From positions 1-64,000 of the forward strand of contig NZ_QNVV01000005.1 of assembly GCF_003384725.1 (NCBI RefSeq): a stretch of 64,000 nt of DNA. The letters run 5' to 3'. Each line of letters begins with the position of its first letter. Position 1 is the first letter of the stretch. Position numbers and translations under genes: made by a program. The notes under the pieces were generated by a model. The model did not search any database. It was not told the origin of the DNA and saw only the letters and a list, made by a program, of their open reading frames with translations. Below are positions 35,338 through 45,549 of the stretch, piece by piece. The DNA is from Chryseobacterium pennipullorum. GTDB taxonomy: Bacteria > Bacteroidota > Bacteroidia > Flavobacteriales > Weeksellaceae.

Positions 35338-35469
35338 TAAACTTAAAAAATTGTTGCTTTTAAAAACTTTTTCATAAAATTAATCATTAACTCGGAAACC
35401 CACAATTTATAATCATTATAAATATCAATTCAAACTACTGATTTTACTCATGATTTTTGTGGTAAGCCG

Positions 35470-35477
35470 TATTTTTG
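35470..35477 (+). promoter_or_regulatory. fumA promoter -7 element
   Basis: TATTTTTG, a TAnnTTTG match 18 nt before the start codon; the -33 element is not at the normal distance. Confidence 0.5.
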
Positions 35478-35495
35478 CACAAACAAAAAAATTGA

Positions 35496-37103
35496 ATGGA
35501 TTTTAGATATCAGGATCCGTATCCGATTCAGAAAGATGATACGGTGTATAAAAAACTTACATCAGACTACGTAAAGGTTGAGAAACTGGGTGACAGAGAA
35601 ATTCTGACCGTTGATCCAAAAGGATTGGAGCTTCTGGCCGAAGAAGCAATGGCAGATGTTTCTTTTATGTTGCGTTCTTCCCATCTGGCAAGCCTTAAAA
35701 GAATTATTGATGATCCTGAAGCTACAGATAATGACAGATTTGTTGCTTATAACCTGTTGCAGAATGCTGCTGTGGCAGCAGAAGGTGCCTTACCTTCATG
35801 CCAGGATACCGGAACAGCCATAGTGATGGGTAAAAAAGGAGAAAATGTATACACGGGAGTGGAGGATGGTGAATACCTGAGCAAAGGAATCTACAATACC
35901 TATCAAAAAAGAAATTTAAGATATTCGCAGGTTGTGCCTTTAACGATGTTTGATGAGAAAAACTCAGGATCAAACCTTCCGGCACAGATCGATATCTACG
36001 CTAAAAAAGGAGATTATTATGAATTCCTGTTTTTGACAAAAGGAGGAGGTTCTGCTAATAAAACATTCTTATATCAAAAAACAAAATCTTTATTGAATGA
36101 AAAATCTCTTGAAGAGTTCATCAAAGAAAAGATTTCGGACCTTGGAACTGCTGCCTGCCCGCCCTATCACTTAGCATTGGTAATTGGGGGAACTTCGGCA
36201 GAAGCCAACCTTGCCGCAGTGAAAAAAGCGTCGGCCAAATATTATGATCATCTTCCTACTGAAGGTAACGAAGCCGGACAGGCATTCAGAGATCTTGAAT
36301 GGGAGGCTAAAGTGCAGAAAATCTGCCAGGAAAGTGCGATCGGAGCTCAGTTTGGAGGGAAATATCTTACCCATGATGTAAGAGTGATCAGATTGCCAAG
36401 ACACGCCGCCTCATGTCCCGTAGGGATGGGCGTTTCTTGTTCGGCAGATAGAAATATCAAAGGGAAGATTACCAGAGAAGGTATTTTCCTCGAGCAGCTG
36501 GAGCAGGATCCGAAGAGATTTTTACCAGATACGCCTCCACACCTGGAAGAGGCTATTGAAGTTAATCTTAATAAACCGATGCCTGAAATTCTGGCAGAGC
36601 TCTCGAAATATCCGATCAAAACGAGACTGAAATTGAACGGAACCCTAATTGTGGCAAGAGATATTGCTCACGCAAAGATCAAAGAACTGCTGGACAGTGG
36701 TAAACCAATGCCGGAATATTTTAAAAATCATCCGATCTATTATGCAGGACCTGCAAAAACTCCGGAAGGAATGGCTTCAGGAAGTTTCGGGCCTACCACA
36801 GCCGGAAGAATGGATGTGTATGTAGATGAGTTCCAGAGTCATGGCGGAAGCATGATTATGCTGGCAAAAGGAAACAGAAGTAAGGATGTTACCGATGCCT
36901 GCAAAAAATACGGAGGATTCTATATCGGATCTATCGGAGGTCCTGCTGCGATCCTGGCCAAAGACAATATCGTAGCTGTAGATATAGTGGATTTCCCGGA
37001 ATTGGGAATGGAGGCTGTAAGAAAAATTGAGGTCAAAGACTTTCCGGCATTCATTATTACAGATGACAAAGGAAACGACTTCTTCGCAGACCTGGCCCAT
37101 TAA
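35496..37103 (+). CDS. class I fumarate hydratase (4Fe-4S)
   Basis: A 535-aa iron-sulfur fumarase. The three cluster cysteines expected for the family are in [29 protein letters not shown] and neighbouring segments. The C-terminal part with [14 protein letters not shown] and the Ser/Gly-rich loop resembles the beta domain of the enterobacterial FumA/FumB single-chain enzymes. It interconverts fumarate and malate and is sensitive to oxygen. It is divergent from the fumC side of the locus and may be favoured at low oxygen; this is inference from the known properties of the two classes. Confidence 0.93.
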   Translation: MDFRYQDPYPIQKDDTVYKKLTSDYVKVEKLGDREILTVDPKGLELLAEEAMADVSFMLRSSHLASLKRIIDDPEATDNDRFVAYNLLQNAAVAAEGALPSCQDTGTAIVMGKKGENVYTGVEDGEYLSKGIYNTYQKRNLRYSQVVPLTMFDEKNSGSNLPAQIDIYAKKGDYYEFLFLTKGGGSANKTFLYQKTKSLLNEKSLEEFIKEKISDLGTAACPPYHLALVIGGTSAEANLAAVKKASAKYYDHLPTEGNEAGQAFRDLEWEAKVQKICQESAIGAQFGGKYLTHDVRVIRLPRHAASCPVGMGVSCSADRNIKGKITREGIFLEQLEQDPKRFLPDTPPHLEEAIEVNLNKPMPEILAELSKYPIKTRLKLNGTLIVARDIAHAKIKELLDSGKPMPEYFKNHPIYYAGPAKTPEGMASGSFGPTTAGRMDVYVDEFQSHGGSMIMLAKGNRSKDVTDACKKYGGFYIGSIGGPAAILAKDNIVAVDIVDFPELGMEAVRKIEVKDFPAFIITDDKGNDFFADLAH

Positions 37104-37170
37104 TTAATTTAAAATTAAAATAAATTATAAAATAGGGGTGGTATCTTTTGTGTAAAAAAGAAAAAAGCCC

Positions 37171-37178
37171 TATTTTTG
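37171..37178 (+). promoter_or_regulatory. promoter -7 element of the His-tailed membrane protein
   Basis: TATTTTTG. It overlaps a possible TTG start at 37176, which supports translation from the ATG at 37197. Confidence 0.55.
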
Positions 37179-37196
37179 CCTAAAATCTTTAAGAGA

Positions 37197-37478
37197 ATGA
37201 TAACGATTTTATCAGCATTTTGGCCGTTCTACCAGTTCCTTTGGACTGTATTCTTCATAATTATGTTCTTAGTGGGGTTCTGGTGTATTTTTATGTTCTT
37301 CGGATTGGTAATCCCAATGTGGTTAACTGAAGGCTTGAAAGAATACTTTGGAAAAGTAAAACCTTTCGATCCTGAAGATATCAGAAGAAAGAACCTTTAT
37401 GAGCAGGAAGGAGTAGAAGTAATCTACAACGATCCTAAAGGGAACGGACCTTTCATTCACGATCACGGACATCATTAA
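37197..37478 (+). CDS. small membrane protein with His-rich tail
   Basis: A 93-aa protein with two closely packed hydrophobic segments (FWPFYQFLWTVFFIIMFLV and GFWCIFMFFGLVIPMWL), then an acidic/basic stretch (YFGKVKPFDPEDIRRKNLY) and the His-rich end HDHGHH. The start at ATG 37197 follows its own promoter; a longer TTG frame would begin inside the -7 element. The tail may bind metal, but this is only suggested by composition. The family is unknown to me. Confidence 0.75.
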   Translation: MITILSAFWPFYQFLWTVFFIIMFLVGFWCIFMFFGLVIPMWLTEGLKEYFGKVKPFDPEDIRRKNLYEQEGVEVIYNDPKGNGPFIHDHGHH

Positions 37479-37542
37479 TTGATTGTCATTGCTTTTTCAC
37501 CTGAATTCTGAAAAAGTAATATCAAAGCAAAACAACATATAT

Positions 37543-37570
37543 AAACCGCTTATTTTTGTAAGCGGTTTTT
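37543..37570. terminator. bidirectional terminator
   Basis: AAACCGCTTA-tttttg-TAAGCGGTTT plus a T run between convergent genes. Confidence 0.8.
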
Positions 37571-37574
37571 CTAT

Positions 37575-38453
37575 TTACTGTCTTCTCAGCTGATCCGGTG
37601 AGATTCCAAATTTCTTTTTAAAAGCTCTCGTAAAATTCTGTAAGTATTCATATCCGCACTCTATCGCAATTTCTTTGATCATAATATCACTATTGATGAT
37701 CATTTTCTTAGCTTTCAGCATCCGCAGTTCAGAGGCATACTCGGAAATAGTAGTCTGATATTGTGCTTTGAACTCCTTCCGTACGGTATTCTGATTGATT
37801 CCTATTTGCTTTCCGATTTCTTCGGCGCTTATATTTCTGTGGTAATTCTCATCCACGAGTTGTCTGATGATTTCAGGGGTTCTGTCCGTAGGATGTGAGG
37901 TGTTTTTCTCGTTAAATTGTTCGAAAATAAGAATCAGGAGTTTGATGATCTCGGCTTCTACAAACAGTTTCTGAAGAACTCCTTTCCTGGAGTAGGTCAT
38001 GATTTCCTTTAGAATCATGTGCATTTCAACAGTCATGGTAGGAGGAGTTTGGTTATAGAGAAATATAAAATTGTTATGGATCATATTTTCTAAGATATCA
38101 GCACTTTCCAAATTCTCTTCAGGATTGATGAGGTTGAAAATATATTGGTAGTTGATCTGAATCTGCAGATATTGTAAAATTTCCTTGCTGTCTGTCCACA
38201 GTTCAGCAACCTGCTCTTCAGGCGAATAATGCAGTATATATTGGTTTTTTTCAAATGAGAACTGACGTTCGCAGTTATGAGCCGCCAGATGAATGTGGGG
38301 ACTCAGTAAAAAAAGAAGATTAAAACTGGATTTCCCCTCAATCATATGAGACCTGGAAGAGCGTCCGGAATATGAATCTTCCTGCATCACAATTTTGATG
38401 TCCTCGGATCTGAAAACGAGTCCGTTTTTCGATGAATTCCTCATGCGACACAT
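37575..38453 (-). CDS. AraC-family transcriptional regulator
   Basis: A 292-aa regulator. The C-terminal 100 residues carry the two HTH units of the AraC family: ISAEEIGKQIGINQNTVRKEFK and IKEIAIECGYEYLQNFTRAFKKKFGISP. The N-terminal 180 residues have no cupin motif I can name and are probably the sensor part. It is divergent from the FISUMP-like T9SS protein at 38589 with 135 nt between start codons, which makes that gene a possible target. Confidence 0.92.
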   Translation of the reverse strand: MCRMRNSSKNGLVFRSEDIKIVMQEDSYSGRSSRSHMIEGKSSFNLLFLLSPHIHLAAHNCERQFSFEKNQYILHYSPEEQVAELWTDSKEILQYLQIQINYQYIFNLINPEENLESADILENMIHNNFIFLYNQTPPTMTVEMHMILKEIMTYSRKGVLQKLFVEAEIIKLLILIFEQFNEKNTSHPTDRTPEIIRQLVDENYHRNISAEEIGKQIGINQNTVRKEFKAQYQTTISEYASELRMLKAKKMIINSDIMIKEIAIECGYEYLQNFTRAFKKKFGISPDQLRRQ

Positions 38454-38544
38454 TTTTACTGCTATGGTACAATTACTTAGACAAAAGTTCCACCCAGGAT
38501 AACCAAAAGTTCAGGAATGATAAGTCCGGAATAATAGGTTGAAG

Positions 38545-38552
38545 TACTTTTG
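38545..38552 (+). promoter_or_regulatory. promoter -7 element of the T9SS surface protein
   Basis: TACTTTTG 37 nt upstream of the start codon, in the region shared with the AraC gene; no clear -33 element. Confidence 0.45.
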
Positions 38553-38588
38553 CGCAAAATTAAATTAAATTTAGAATAAATAAAAATA

Positions 38589-39755
38589 ATGTTGACTATG
38601 TTTGAAAATTTACATTATGCAGTGAGGAAAATGAAGACTGGATTGATGCTGTTTATGATCGCTGGAAGTGGCTTATATGCCCAACAATTGGAACATCTTG
38701 ATGATGTACAAAATGTATCCGCACGAGGAAATAGTGTTGGTCATATGATTCTTGGCAACACAGTAAATTATAGCCCTTCCTCTTCATTGTTAGGAAATAA
38801 TCAGCCATGTAACAATACCGATCCGGGAGGAAATCCTGGAGATGTGGGATGTGTAAACTTTACATACCAGGGCCAGCAGGTTTCCTATACAACAGTAAGA
38901 GGAGGAGACGGAAAAATATGGCTGCAGCAGAATCTTGGAAGTGCAAACGTAGCAATAGCTGTAGGGGATGAGGATTCATTCGGTGACCTTTTCCAATGGG
39001 GAAGATGGGATGACGGACACCAGCTGAGGAACTCTCCACTTACTGCTGCTCCAGGTCCGAACAATCCTTCCGGGTTATCAACAGTACAGGGGGCTTTTAT
39101 TACAGGATCTCCGGCCTGGTGGGCAGGGTTTTTGGCCACCGACACATGGAATGCCACCAACATCATGGATGCAAAAGATGAAACCAGCGTGGATCCTTGC
39201 AAAGCAATAGGTCCCGACTGGAAAATGCCTTCCCAGTCCGAATGGGCAGGTATTGTAAGTGCAGAAGGTATTTCAAACCCGGCCACAGCTTACAGCAGTC
39301 ATTTGAAGTTACCGGCGGGCGGTTCCAGAGGATCAGGAAATGGAGATTTTTCATTTGTTGGTCAGAGAGGATATTTCTGGAGTTCCGATACCTCCGGACT
39401 GGGGGGCAAGTATCTGTATATCGGTAATACGATCGCCAATGCATCGGCAGGAGCACCAAGGGGACAGGGAGCATCAGTACGATGCATCAAGCCCTCTTCC
39501 TCGTTAGGAATTTCAGAAACCAAACCGGGCAACAGTATAGCAGGCCTATATCCTAATCCCACCAACGGGACTCTTTACATAAAAGCAGGGAGCAATATCG
39601 AGAATGTACAGGTGACCAATACACTTGGGCAAAAAGTCAATATCTTATTTTCAAACGATCAGATTGATATGACTGCTTTGCCAGATGGAATTTATTTAGT
39701 AGAATTAACATTAAAGAACGGACAGTCAGTTTCTAAAAAAGTGATAAAAAAATAA
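38589..39755 (+). CDS. secreted protein with FISUMP-like domain and T9SS sorting domain
   Basis: A 388-aa protein. The signal is best seen from a second possible start at 38631 (MKTGLMLFMIAGSGLYAQ), so the first 14 residues may not be translated. The central part (VRGGDGKIWLQQNLGS, FGDLFQWGRWDDG, SPAWWAG, GPDWKMPSQSEWAG, GYFWSSDTSG, RGQGASVRCIK) follows the Fibrobacter succinogenes major paralogous domain pattern. The C-terminal 80 residues (GLYPNPTNGTLYIKAG, LPDGIYLVELTLKNG, SKKVIKK) form a type A T9SS sorting domain, so it is exported to the surface or medium. Next to an AraC regulator. Confidence 0.85.
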   Translation: MLTMFENLHYAVRKMKTGLMLFMIAGSGLYAQQLEHLDDVQNVSARGNSVGHMILGNTVNYSPSSSLLGNNQPCNNTDPGGNPGDVGCVNFTYQGQQVSYTTVRGGDGKIWLQQNLGSANVAIAVGDEDSFGDLFQWGRWDDGHQLRNSPLTAAPGPNNPSGLSTVQGAFITGSPAWWAGFLATDTWNATNIMDAKDETSVDPCKAIGPDWKMPSQSEWAGIVSAEGISNPATAYSSHLKLPAGGSRGSGNGDFSFVGQRGYFWSSDTSGLGGKYLYIGNTIANASAGAPRGQGASVRCIKPSSSLGISETKPGNSIAGLYPNPTNGTLYIKAGSNIENVQVTNTLGQKVNILFSNDQIDMTALPDGIYLVELTLKNGQSVSKKVIKK

Positions 39756-39964
39756 GAGATCAGTTAGTCTTACCGAAGAGAAAAAGGAGATTATATCGGT
39801 CGCTGACTGGCTGCTAAACAGATAATAGTTCATTTCAATTACAATTACTTTTATTGAGAGGCTCATGTTTTCATGGGTCTTTTTTAGGCTTATCCCTTCA
39901 TCACAAAAACTGAAATAATGACGGAAGAATAAAAATTTGTACTATCTTGGGTAAAAATAAAGAT

Positions 39965-42799
39965 ATGAAAAAGTTTTATTCTGTTGTTGCAGTGTTCATT
40001 GCAGTATTTGTATTCGGGCAGATTAACTATACCGTCACTCCTCATCCTTTTAATGAAACGGATGCTGTGACCCTTACCATCCCAGGTGATCAGATTGATG
40101 AATCTGCGTGGGGAGTCACCAATCATGCCGTGTACATCTGGTCTTGGTCTTTTGATATTCATTATCAGAACAGCCAGGACTGTCCTTCCAATGGAAGCTG
40201 GAATGATTCCAGTGAGTTGAACAGGTTTGTTTACAATGCAGGAACCGATTCTTATTCTTTAACCTTCACCCCAACTACTTTCTTCGGCAGAACAGGAATA
40301 GGACGCTTTGGATTTTTAATAAAAGATAAAACAGGAGCTCACCAAACCTCACCCGATATTTTTGTGAATGTAGGGACATTGAATCTTGATTTAACCAATC
40401 CTCTGGCTAATAGTCTGACGTCAGTTCCTGCAGGAAACTCTATCAATATTACTGCTGCAACCAACGCAAACGCTACTTTTCAGCTGAAAGCAAACGGAAC
40501 TGTAGTACACTCCACCAGCAGCCCTTCGCAATCATATGCTCACCCGTACACCGTGACCCAGGATGCTGAAATGGAACTGGTGGCCACACAGGGTTCTAGT
40601 GTAAAAAAAGCAGTTTTTACGTTACAGGTCCCACGCAATGTGACTTCTGAAGCAATTCCGAACTGGATCAAACAGGGGATCAATGATCATCCCACAGACC
40701 AGACCAAGGTAGGATTGGCACTGTACGCCCCCGGTAAAAATTTCGTGCATGTAATCGGAAGTTTCAACAACTGGACCGTAAATGATGCTTATCTGATGAA
40801 AAGAGATACGGTAAACCCTGACCTGTACTGGATTGAGCTCACCGGAATAACCCCACAGCAGCTTTACACTTTCCAGTACCGGACCAATGACCTCAAAAAG
40901 GTAGCAGATCCTTATTCTCCACAAATCCTTTCTCCCTATGATGATCCGTGGATTTCAGCCTCTACTTATCCCAATTTACCTTCATTTCCTATAGGACAGA
41001 ATTTCGAAGTTTCTACATTCAGAACAGGAAAGACTCCCTACAGCTGGCAGGTTACCAATTTCCAGAGGCCCCCAAAGGAGGATCTGGTGGTATATGAACT
41101 GCTGTTAAGAGATTTTACGCAGGAAAAGAACTGGCAGTCACTGATCAATAAAATTTCTTATTTAAAAAATTTACACATCAACGCGATCGAGCTTCTTCCG
41201 ATCATGGAATTTGACGGGAATCTGTCATGGGGCTATAATACGTCTTTCCATTATGCATTGGATAAAGCGTATGGCACCCCGGAGAAATTTAAGGAATTTG
41301 TAGATCTGTGCCATCAGAATGGGATTGCTGTTATTCTGGATGTTGCTTTTAACCATGCTACAGGCCGATCTCCGCTCGTGAGATTATGGAATGTAGATCC
41401 CGACGGAGACGGCTATGGAGAGGTAGCCGCCAATAACCCGTATTTCAATCAGGTTCCGAAGCACTCGTATAATGTATTTAATGATTTCAACCATTCGAGT
41501 CTTTATACTCAATATTACGTCGAAAGATGTCTCCAGCAGTGGCTTACAGAATATCATATCGATGGTTTCCGTTGGGATCTTACTAAAGGATTTACTCAAA
41601 ACTGCTCTGAAAACGACGAGGCCTGTACCAATGCCTACCAACAGGATCGGGTAGATATTATGAAACAATATGCTGACAAACAATGGGCAATTGATCCCAA
41701 TTCCTACATGATCTTCGAACATCTTGGTACTGATGCAGAAGAACAGCAGTGGGCAAATTACAGGGTGGCAGAAGGAAAAGGTGTGTTGATGTGGAATAAA
41801 CAGACTGAGCCTTACAACCAAAATACAATGGGATACAAGGAGAACAGTAATTATGATAGGATGAATCATAACCTACACGGTTTTACTGAAATGCGTGCTG
41901 TGGGCTATGGAGAAAGCCATGATGAAGAGCGGTTAATGTTTAAAAACCTTGCTTACGGAGCTGTCAATGGTAGCTACAGCGTTAAAAATCTAACAACAGC
42001 ACTTGACAGAATGAAAACTTTTGGAGCGACGTTCTTTACGATTCCCGGTCCGAAAATGATCTGGCAGTTTGGAGAGCTTGGGTATGAGTTCAGTATCAAC
42101 AGATGTGCAAATGGCACCATTGATCCGGGATGCAGAACTGATGAGAAACCTGTTGCCTTTTCGTTAGGATATGATACGGACATTAACAGGAAAGCGGTAT
42201 ACGATACCTGGGCAAAAATTATCGATATCAGAAATACCAATGCCGTTTTCAGATCAAAAACCTATACGCTGGAGTCCAATAACCTTGCTAATGATCCCGA
42301 GGGACTGATTACAAGGCTCTATGTATATGACGATACCCTGAACGGTATTAAAAATGTGGTGGTCATAGCCAACTACTCCACTTCTGTACAGCAGGTAGTT
42401 CCTTACTTTCCGTATACAGGCCATTGGCAGAATCTGATGGATGCATCGTTGGTATCCGTTGTTTCCACTACTGCACCCATTTCGTTACAGCCTGGGGAAT
42501 TCAGAATCTTCGGAAATGATCCGGGAACACTTTCCACAGCAGATGAAAATGCTGCCCATAAGCTGTCGTTGCAAATAGCAGATAACCCGGTAAAAAATGG
42601 GGTGACACAGTTGATCTTCAATAAGGCTAAAAACGGTGAGATCCGGATTTTTGATAGGTCTGGTAAAATGCTGGATATGTTCAGGCTGAATAAAGAAAGT
42701 GGAAGTCATGAACTGAAAATCAGTTATCCTCCGGGAATTTACTTGGTTCAGCTGAAAACTGAGACCGGGATCGCGATTCAGAAAATGATTATACACTAA
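39965..42799 (+). CDS. secreted GH13 alpha-amylase-family protein with T9SS sorting domain
   Basis: A 944-aa protein starting at the ATG at 39965 with a signal sequence (MKKFYSVVAVFIAVFVFGQ). Beta-sandwich domains (E-set/CBM48-like, AVYIWSWSFDIHYQ and VHVIGSFNNWTVND) precede the GH13 barrel. Catalytic residues can be seen: LDVAFNHATG, nucleophile Asp in DGFRWDLTKG, acid/base Glu in IFEHLG and the GESHDEE His-Asp pair. A small C-terminal beta domain and a T9SS type A sorting domain (IADNPVKNG... GIYLVQLKTETGIAIQKM) end it. It probably cuts alpha-glucans outside the cell. No susC/D or other glycan genes lie next to it. Confidence 0.92.
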   Translation: MKKFYSVVAVFIAVFVFGQINYTVTPHPFNETDAVTLTIPGDQIDESAWGVTNHAVYIWSWSFDIHYQNSQDCPSNGSWNDSSELNRFVYNAGTDSYSLTFTPTTFFGRTGIGRFGFLIKDKTGAHQTSPDIFVNVGTLNLDLTNPLANSLTSVPAGNSINITAATNANATFQLKANGTVVHSTSSPSQSYAHPYTVTQDAEMELVATQGSSVKKAVFTLQVPRNVTSEAIPNWIKQGINDHPTDQTKVGLALYAPGKNFVHVIGSFNNWTVNDAYLMKRDTVNPDLYWIELTGITPQQLYTFQYRTNDLKKVADPYSPQILSPYDDPWISASTYPNLPSFPIGQNFEVSTFRTGKTPYSWQVTNFQRPPKEDLVVYELLLRDFTQEKNWQSLINKISYLKNLHINAIELLPIMEFDGNLSWGYNTSFHYALDKAYGTPEKFKEFVDLCHQNGIAVILDVAFNHATGRSPLVRLWNVDPDGDGYGEVAANNPYFNQVPKHSYNVFNDFNHSSLYTQYYVERCLQQWLTEYHIDGFRWDLTKGFTQNCSENDEACTNAYQQDRVDIMKQYADKQWAIDPNSYMIFEHLGTDAEEQQWANYRVAEGKGVLMWNKQTEPYNQNTMGYKENSNYDRMNHNLHGFTEMRAVGYGESHDEERLMFKNLAYGAVNGSYSVKNLTTALDRMKTFGATFFTIPGPKMIWQFGELGYEFSINRCANGTIDPGCRTDEKPVAFSLGYDTDINRKAVYDTWAKIIDIRNTNAVFRSKTYTLESNNLANDPEGLITRLYVYDDTLNGIKNVVVIANYSTSVQQVVPYFPYTGHWQNLMDASLVSVVSTTAPISLQPGEFRIFGNDPGTLSTADENAAHKLSLQIADNPVKNGVTQLIFNKAKNGEIRIFDRSGKMLDMFRLNKESGSHELKISYPPGIYLVQLKTETGIAIQKMIIH

Positions 42800-42807
42800 G
42801 AAAAATT

Positions 42808-42842
42808 AAAAAGGCAAGCCTGCATAGCAGATTTGCCTTTTT
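42808..42842 (+). terminator. terminator after the GH13 gene
   Basis: AAAAAGGCAA / TTGCCTTTTT stem with a 15-nt loop, separating the GH13 gene from the SAM riboswitch unit. Confidence 0.75.
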
Positions 42843-42864
42843 AATTGAAGGACCATTTCTTTTT

Positions 42865-42894
42865 TTGTCTATTAGAAAAAATAGTCTACTTTTG
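42865..42894 (+). promoter_or_regulatory. promoter of the SAM riboswitch transcript
   Basis: TTG (42865-42867), 19-nt spacer, TACTTTTG (42887-42894); transcription should begin directly at the 5' edge of the riboswitch. Confidence 0.7.
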
Positions 42895-42901
42895 CAGTAG
42901 A

Positions 42902-43003
42902 TTTATCAAGAAAGGTGGAGGGATTTGGCCCAATGAAACCTTAGCAACCTGCACGGTTCCAGAAGTGTAAAGGTGCTAATTCCAACCCGGAGGGGGAGAT
43001 AAG
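42902..43003 (+). promoter_or_regulatory. SAM-I (S-box) riboswitch
   Basis: The aptamer core is easily recognised: ATCAAGAAAGGTGGAGGGA, then TTGGCCCAATGAAACC, TTAGCAACCTGCAC, the variable arm with GGTGCTAATTCC and the closing P1 strand GATAAG pairing with TTTATC. All the conserved kink-turn and SAM-binding-pocket blocks of the S-box are in order. It lies 97 nt upstream of a TonB-dependent receptor gene. Downstream, TCTGCGG and CCGGCAGA can form a hairpin but without a T run, so the mode of control is not clear. The ligand, S-adenosylmethionine, normally turns expression off. Confidence 0.93.
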
Positions 43004-43099
43004 TGAAGTCAATATTCTTATATGAATTCCATTTCTTGAAGTCTTGTGTATCTGCGGAGCGATCCGGCAGAATCGTATTATTAATTGCAAGAGGAAAAG

Positions 43100-45543
43100 A
43101 TGAAAAAATTAAGCATCACAATTTTATTACTCACGGCAGGTTGGGCAACTGCTCAGGAGGAAGTGGACAAAGGAAAACAGATCGAAGACATTGTCATTGT
43201 TGGAAACCGGAATGTGAAGAGGACAAAACTGGAAACTCCGGTTCCTGTAGATGTGATCAGTATTGAAAAAATACAAAAAGCTTCACCTCAGACGACGGTT
43301 CAGGATCTGCTCAATTATGTAGTTCCTTCCTTTAATTCTGTGAGGCAGTCGGCATCGGATGGTACCGAGCATATTGATCCTGTAACGTTAAGAGGAATGG
43401 GGCCGGATCAGGTTCTGGTACTGGTGAATGGTAAAAGAAGGCATACCACTTCGCTGGTGAATTACCAGAATACGGTAGGAAATGGCTCCGTAGGGACAGA
43501 TCTCAGCACAATTCCTGTCATAGCAATTGACAGAATAGAGGTGTTGAGGGATGGAGCTGCCGCTCAATATGGTTCTGACGCGATTGCCGGTGTGATTAAT
43601 ATTATCCTTAAAAAGAATGCAGGGGCCTCAGCCAGCCTCACGTACGGCCTCAGCGGAAGAAATGACGGGGATACTTACCAGGCTGGAGCAAACTACGGAA
43701 CGTCTTTAGGTAAGGAAGAAAGTTATATCAACCTTTCATTACAATTGAGCCACAGAGGAAAAACAACAAGAACCCAAAATCATGATCTTGATATTTTTGG
43801 AGATAACTTTGCCTACGAATTTGCACCGAATCCTGTTCAGGCAAGAAAAGATGATGACGACGAAATAAGAGCAAGAGGGCTTACCCGGGACTATTTTAAC
43901 TTCCAGATAGGAGATGCTCAGATCCGACAGGCGCAGCTGGCCTTCAATGCAGAATATCCCTTTAATGATCGCCTGAAACTGTACTCTTTCGGAGGTTTTA
44001 GTATCAAAGAAGGAGAGGGTTTTGGTTTCAGAAGACTGCCCAATGAAACCTCCAATGTGGTTTCATCCATTTATCCTAATGGTTTTCAGGCGGTCTTGGG
44101 ATCTCAGATTTATGATTTTTCTTATGCTGTAGGAGCAAAATATAATATCAACAATTGGTTGTTTGATCTCAGCAATACATTGGGGAGCAACACATTCAAT
44201 TACAAGGTAAGCAATACCAATAATGCTTCTTTAGGTGTAAAATCCCCTACCAGCTTCTACGCAGGAGCCCATCGCTTTTTACAGAATACTGTAAATCTTG
44301 ACGTTTCTAAAAATATCAACCGGTTCAATATAGCTTTTGGTGGGGAATTCAGGTTTGAACAATATGAGATCAAAGCCGGTGAAGAAGCCTCTTATGCCCA
44401 GTATGATGTGAATGGAAACATTGCAGTGGGCGGATCAGAGGTGCTGGGAGTGGGTGGATCACAATCCTTTATAGGGTTTTCACCCCGCAATGCGCTGAAA
44501 AAAGACAGGCATTCAACAGCAGTGTATGCAGATGTATCCTATGACCTGGATAAAAAGCTGAATATAGATGCTGCCGCAAGATTTGAAAACTACTCAGACT
44601 TTGGAAATACACTGAACGGGAAGCTTTCCGTAAGATATGAATTCATAAAAAATTATGCAGTACGGGCAGCTGTTGGTACGGGCTTCAGAGCGCCATCGCT
44701 TCAGCAGCAGTATTTTAACAACTCTTACGCTGATATTTCCACAACAGGATCTAAAATTGTAACGAAAGGAATTTTCAATAATGATAGCAACGCATCGCAG
44801 ATTCTTGGATTCGACCGTCTGAAACAGGAAACCTCTTTGAATGGAAGCGCAGGATTTACCCTGAGACCAGCTAAAGGATTATTTATTACATTAGATGGAT
44901 ATATTATTAAAGTGAAAGATAGAATTGTCATTACCGGTAATATTACGGATGCCAGATTATCTGATCCCGGTGTCGTAGGTAATGGAAACGAAGTGGAAAG
45001 CGGAAGGTTCTTTGCCAACGCCATCGATACAGAGACAAAAGGAGTTGATCTGGTGGTTTCCTATGACTGGAAGCTGGGTAATGGAAACCTGAATGTAAAT
45101 CTTGCCGGAAACTACACGGAAACGAAGATTACGGACTTTCATTTTCCTGAAAATATAGATACGCCCCGTGAGCAGTATTTCGGCCCCGATCAGGTTAATA
45201 TCATTGAAACCCTCTCCCCGAAGACAAAAGCGTCTTTAGGATTGAATTATGGAGCCGGTAAATTAGTTTTCTTGTAAGAAATACCTATTTTGGTAAGGTG
45301 ATAAGAGACGGATTTCCTTTTGGAGAGGTTCAGGGATTTTCTCCGAAGGTGGTTACAGATATCAGTATTGGATATGATATCACAAAGAATATCAATTTTA
45401 CAGTGGGAGCGAACAATGTATTTGATGTTTTTCCTGACCTTCAGATTTACAAAAATTCATACTATGGAGTATTTAAATATGCCCCGGTTCAGATGGGAAC
45501 ACTGGGAAGTTATTTCTTCGGAAGACTTAATTTTAATTTTTAA
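43100..45543 (+). pseudogene. TonB-dependent receptor, frameshifted near the 3' end
   Basis: A TonB-dependent outer-membrane receptor interrupted by a frameshift. The first frame (43100-45277) has a signal peptide (MKKLSITILLLTAGWATAQ), the plug domain with VQDLLNYVVPSF, LRGMGPDQVLVLVNGKRR and IEVLRDGAAAQYGSDAIAG, and most of the barrel, ending early with KLVFL at a TAA. The next frame continues the barrel without loss (RNTYFGKVIRDGFPFGEV, then the terminal strands to GRLNFNF at 45543). One missing base near 45263-45271 joins the two (KLSFLVRN). Placed behind a SAM-I riboswitch and 6 nt before an APC permease. The substrate is probably methionine or a related sulfur compound; this is inference. 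Without the last strands the barrel should not fold, unless the shift is a sequencing error. Confidence 0.85.
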
Positions 45544-45549
45544 CCGTTA

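Noticed and set aside
43003-43266. ORF starting inside the 3' end of the SAM riboswitch
   Set aside because: It starts in the P1 stem and runs out of frame over the receptor gene; no similarity to any protein family.
45255-45300. Programmed -1 frameshift in the TonB-dependent receptor
   Set aside because: The shift would require slipping at GTT TTC or nearby, which does not allow good re-pairing, and there is no strong downstream stem. Mutation or sequence error is simpler.
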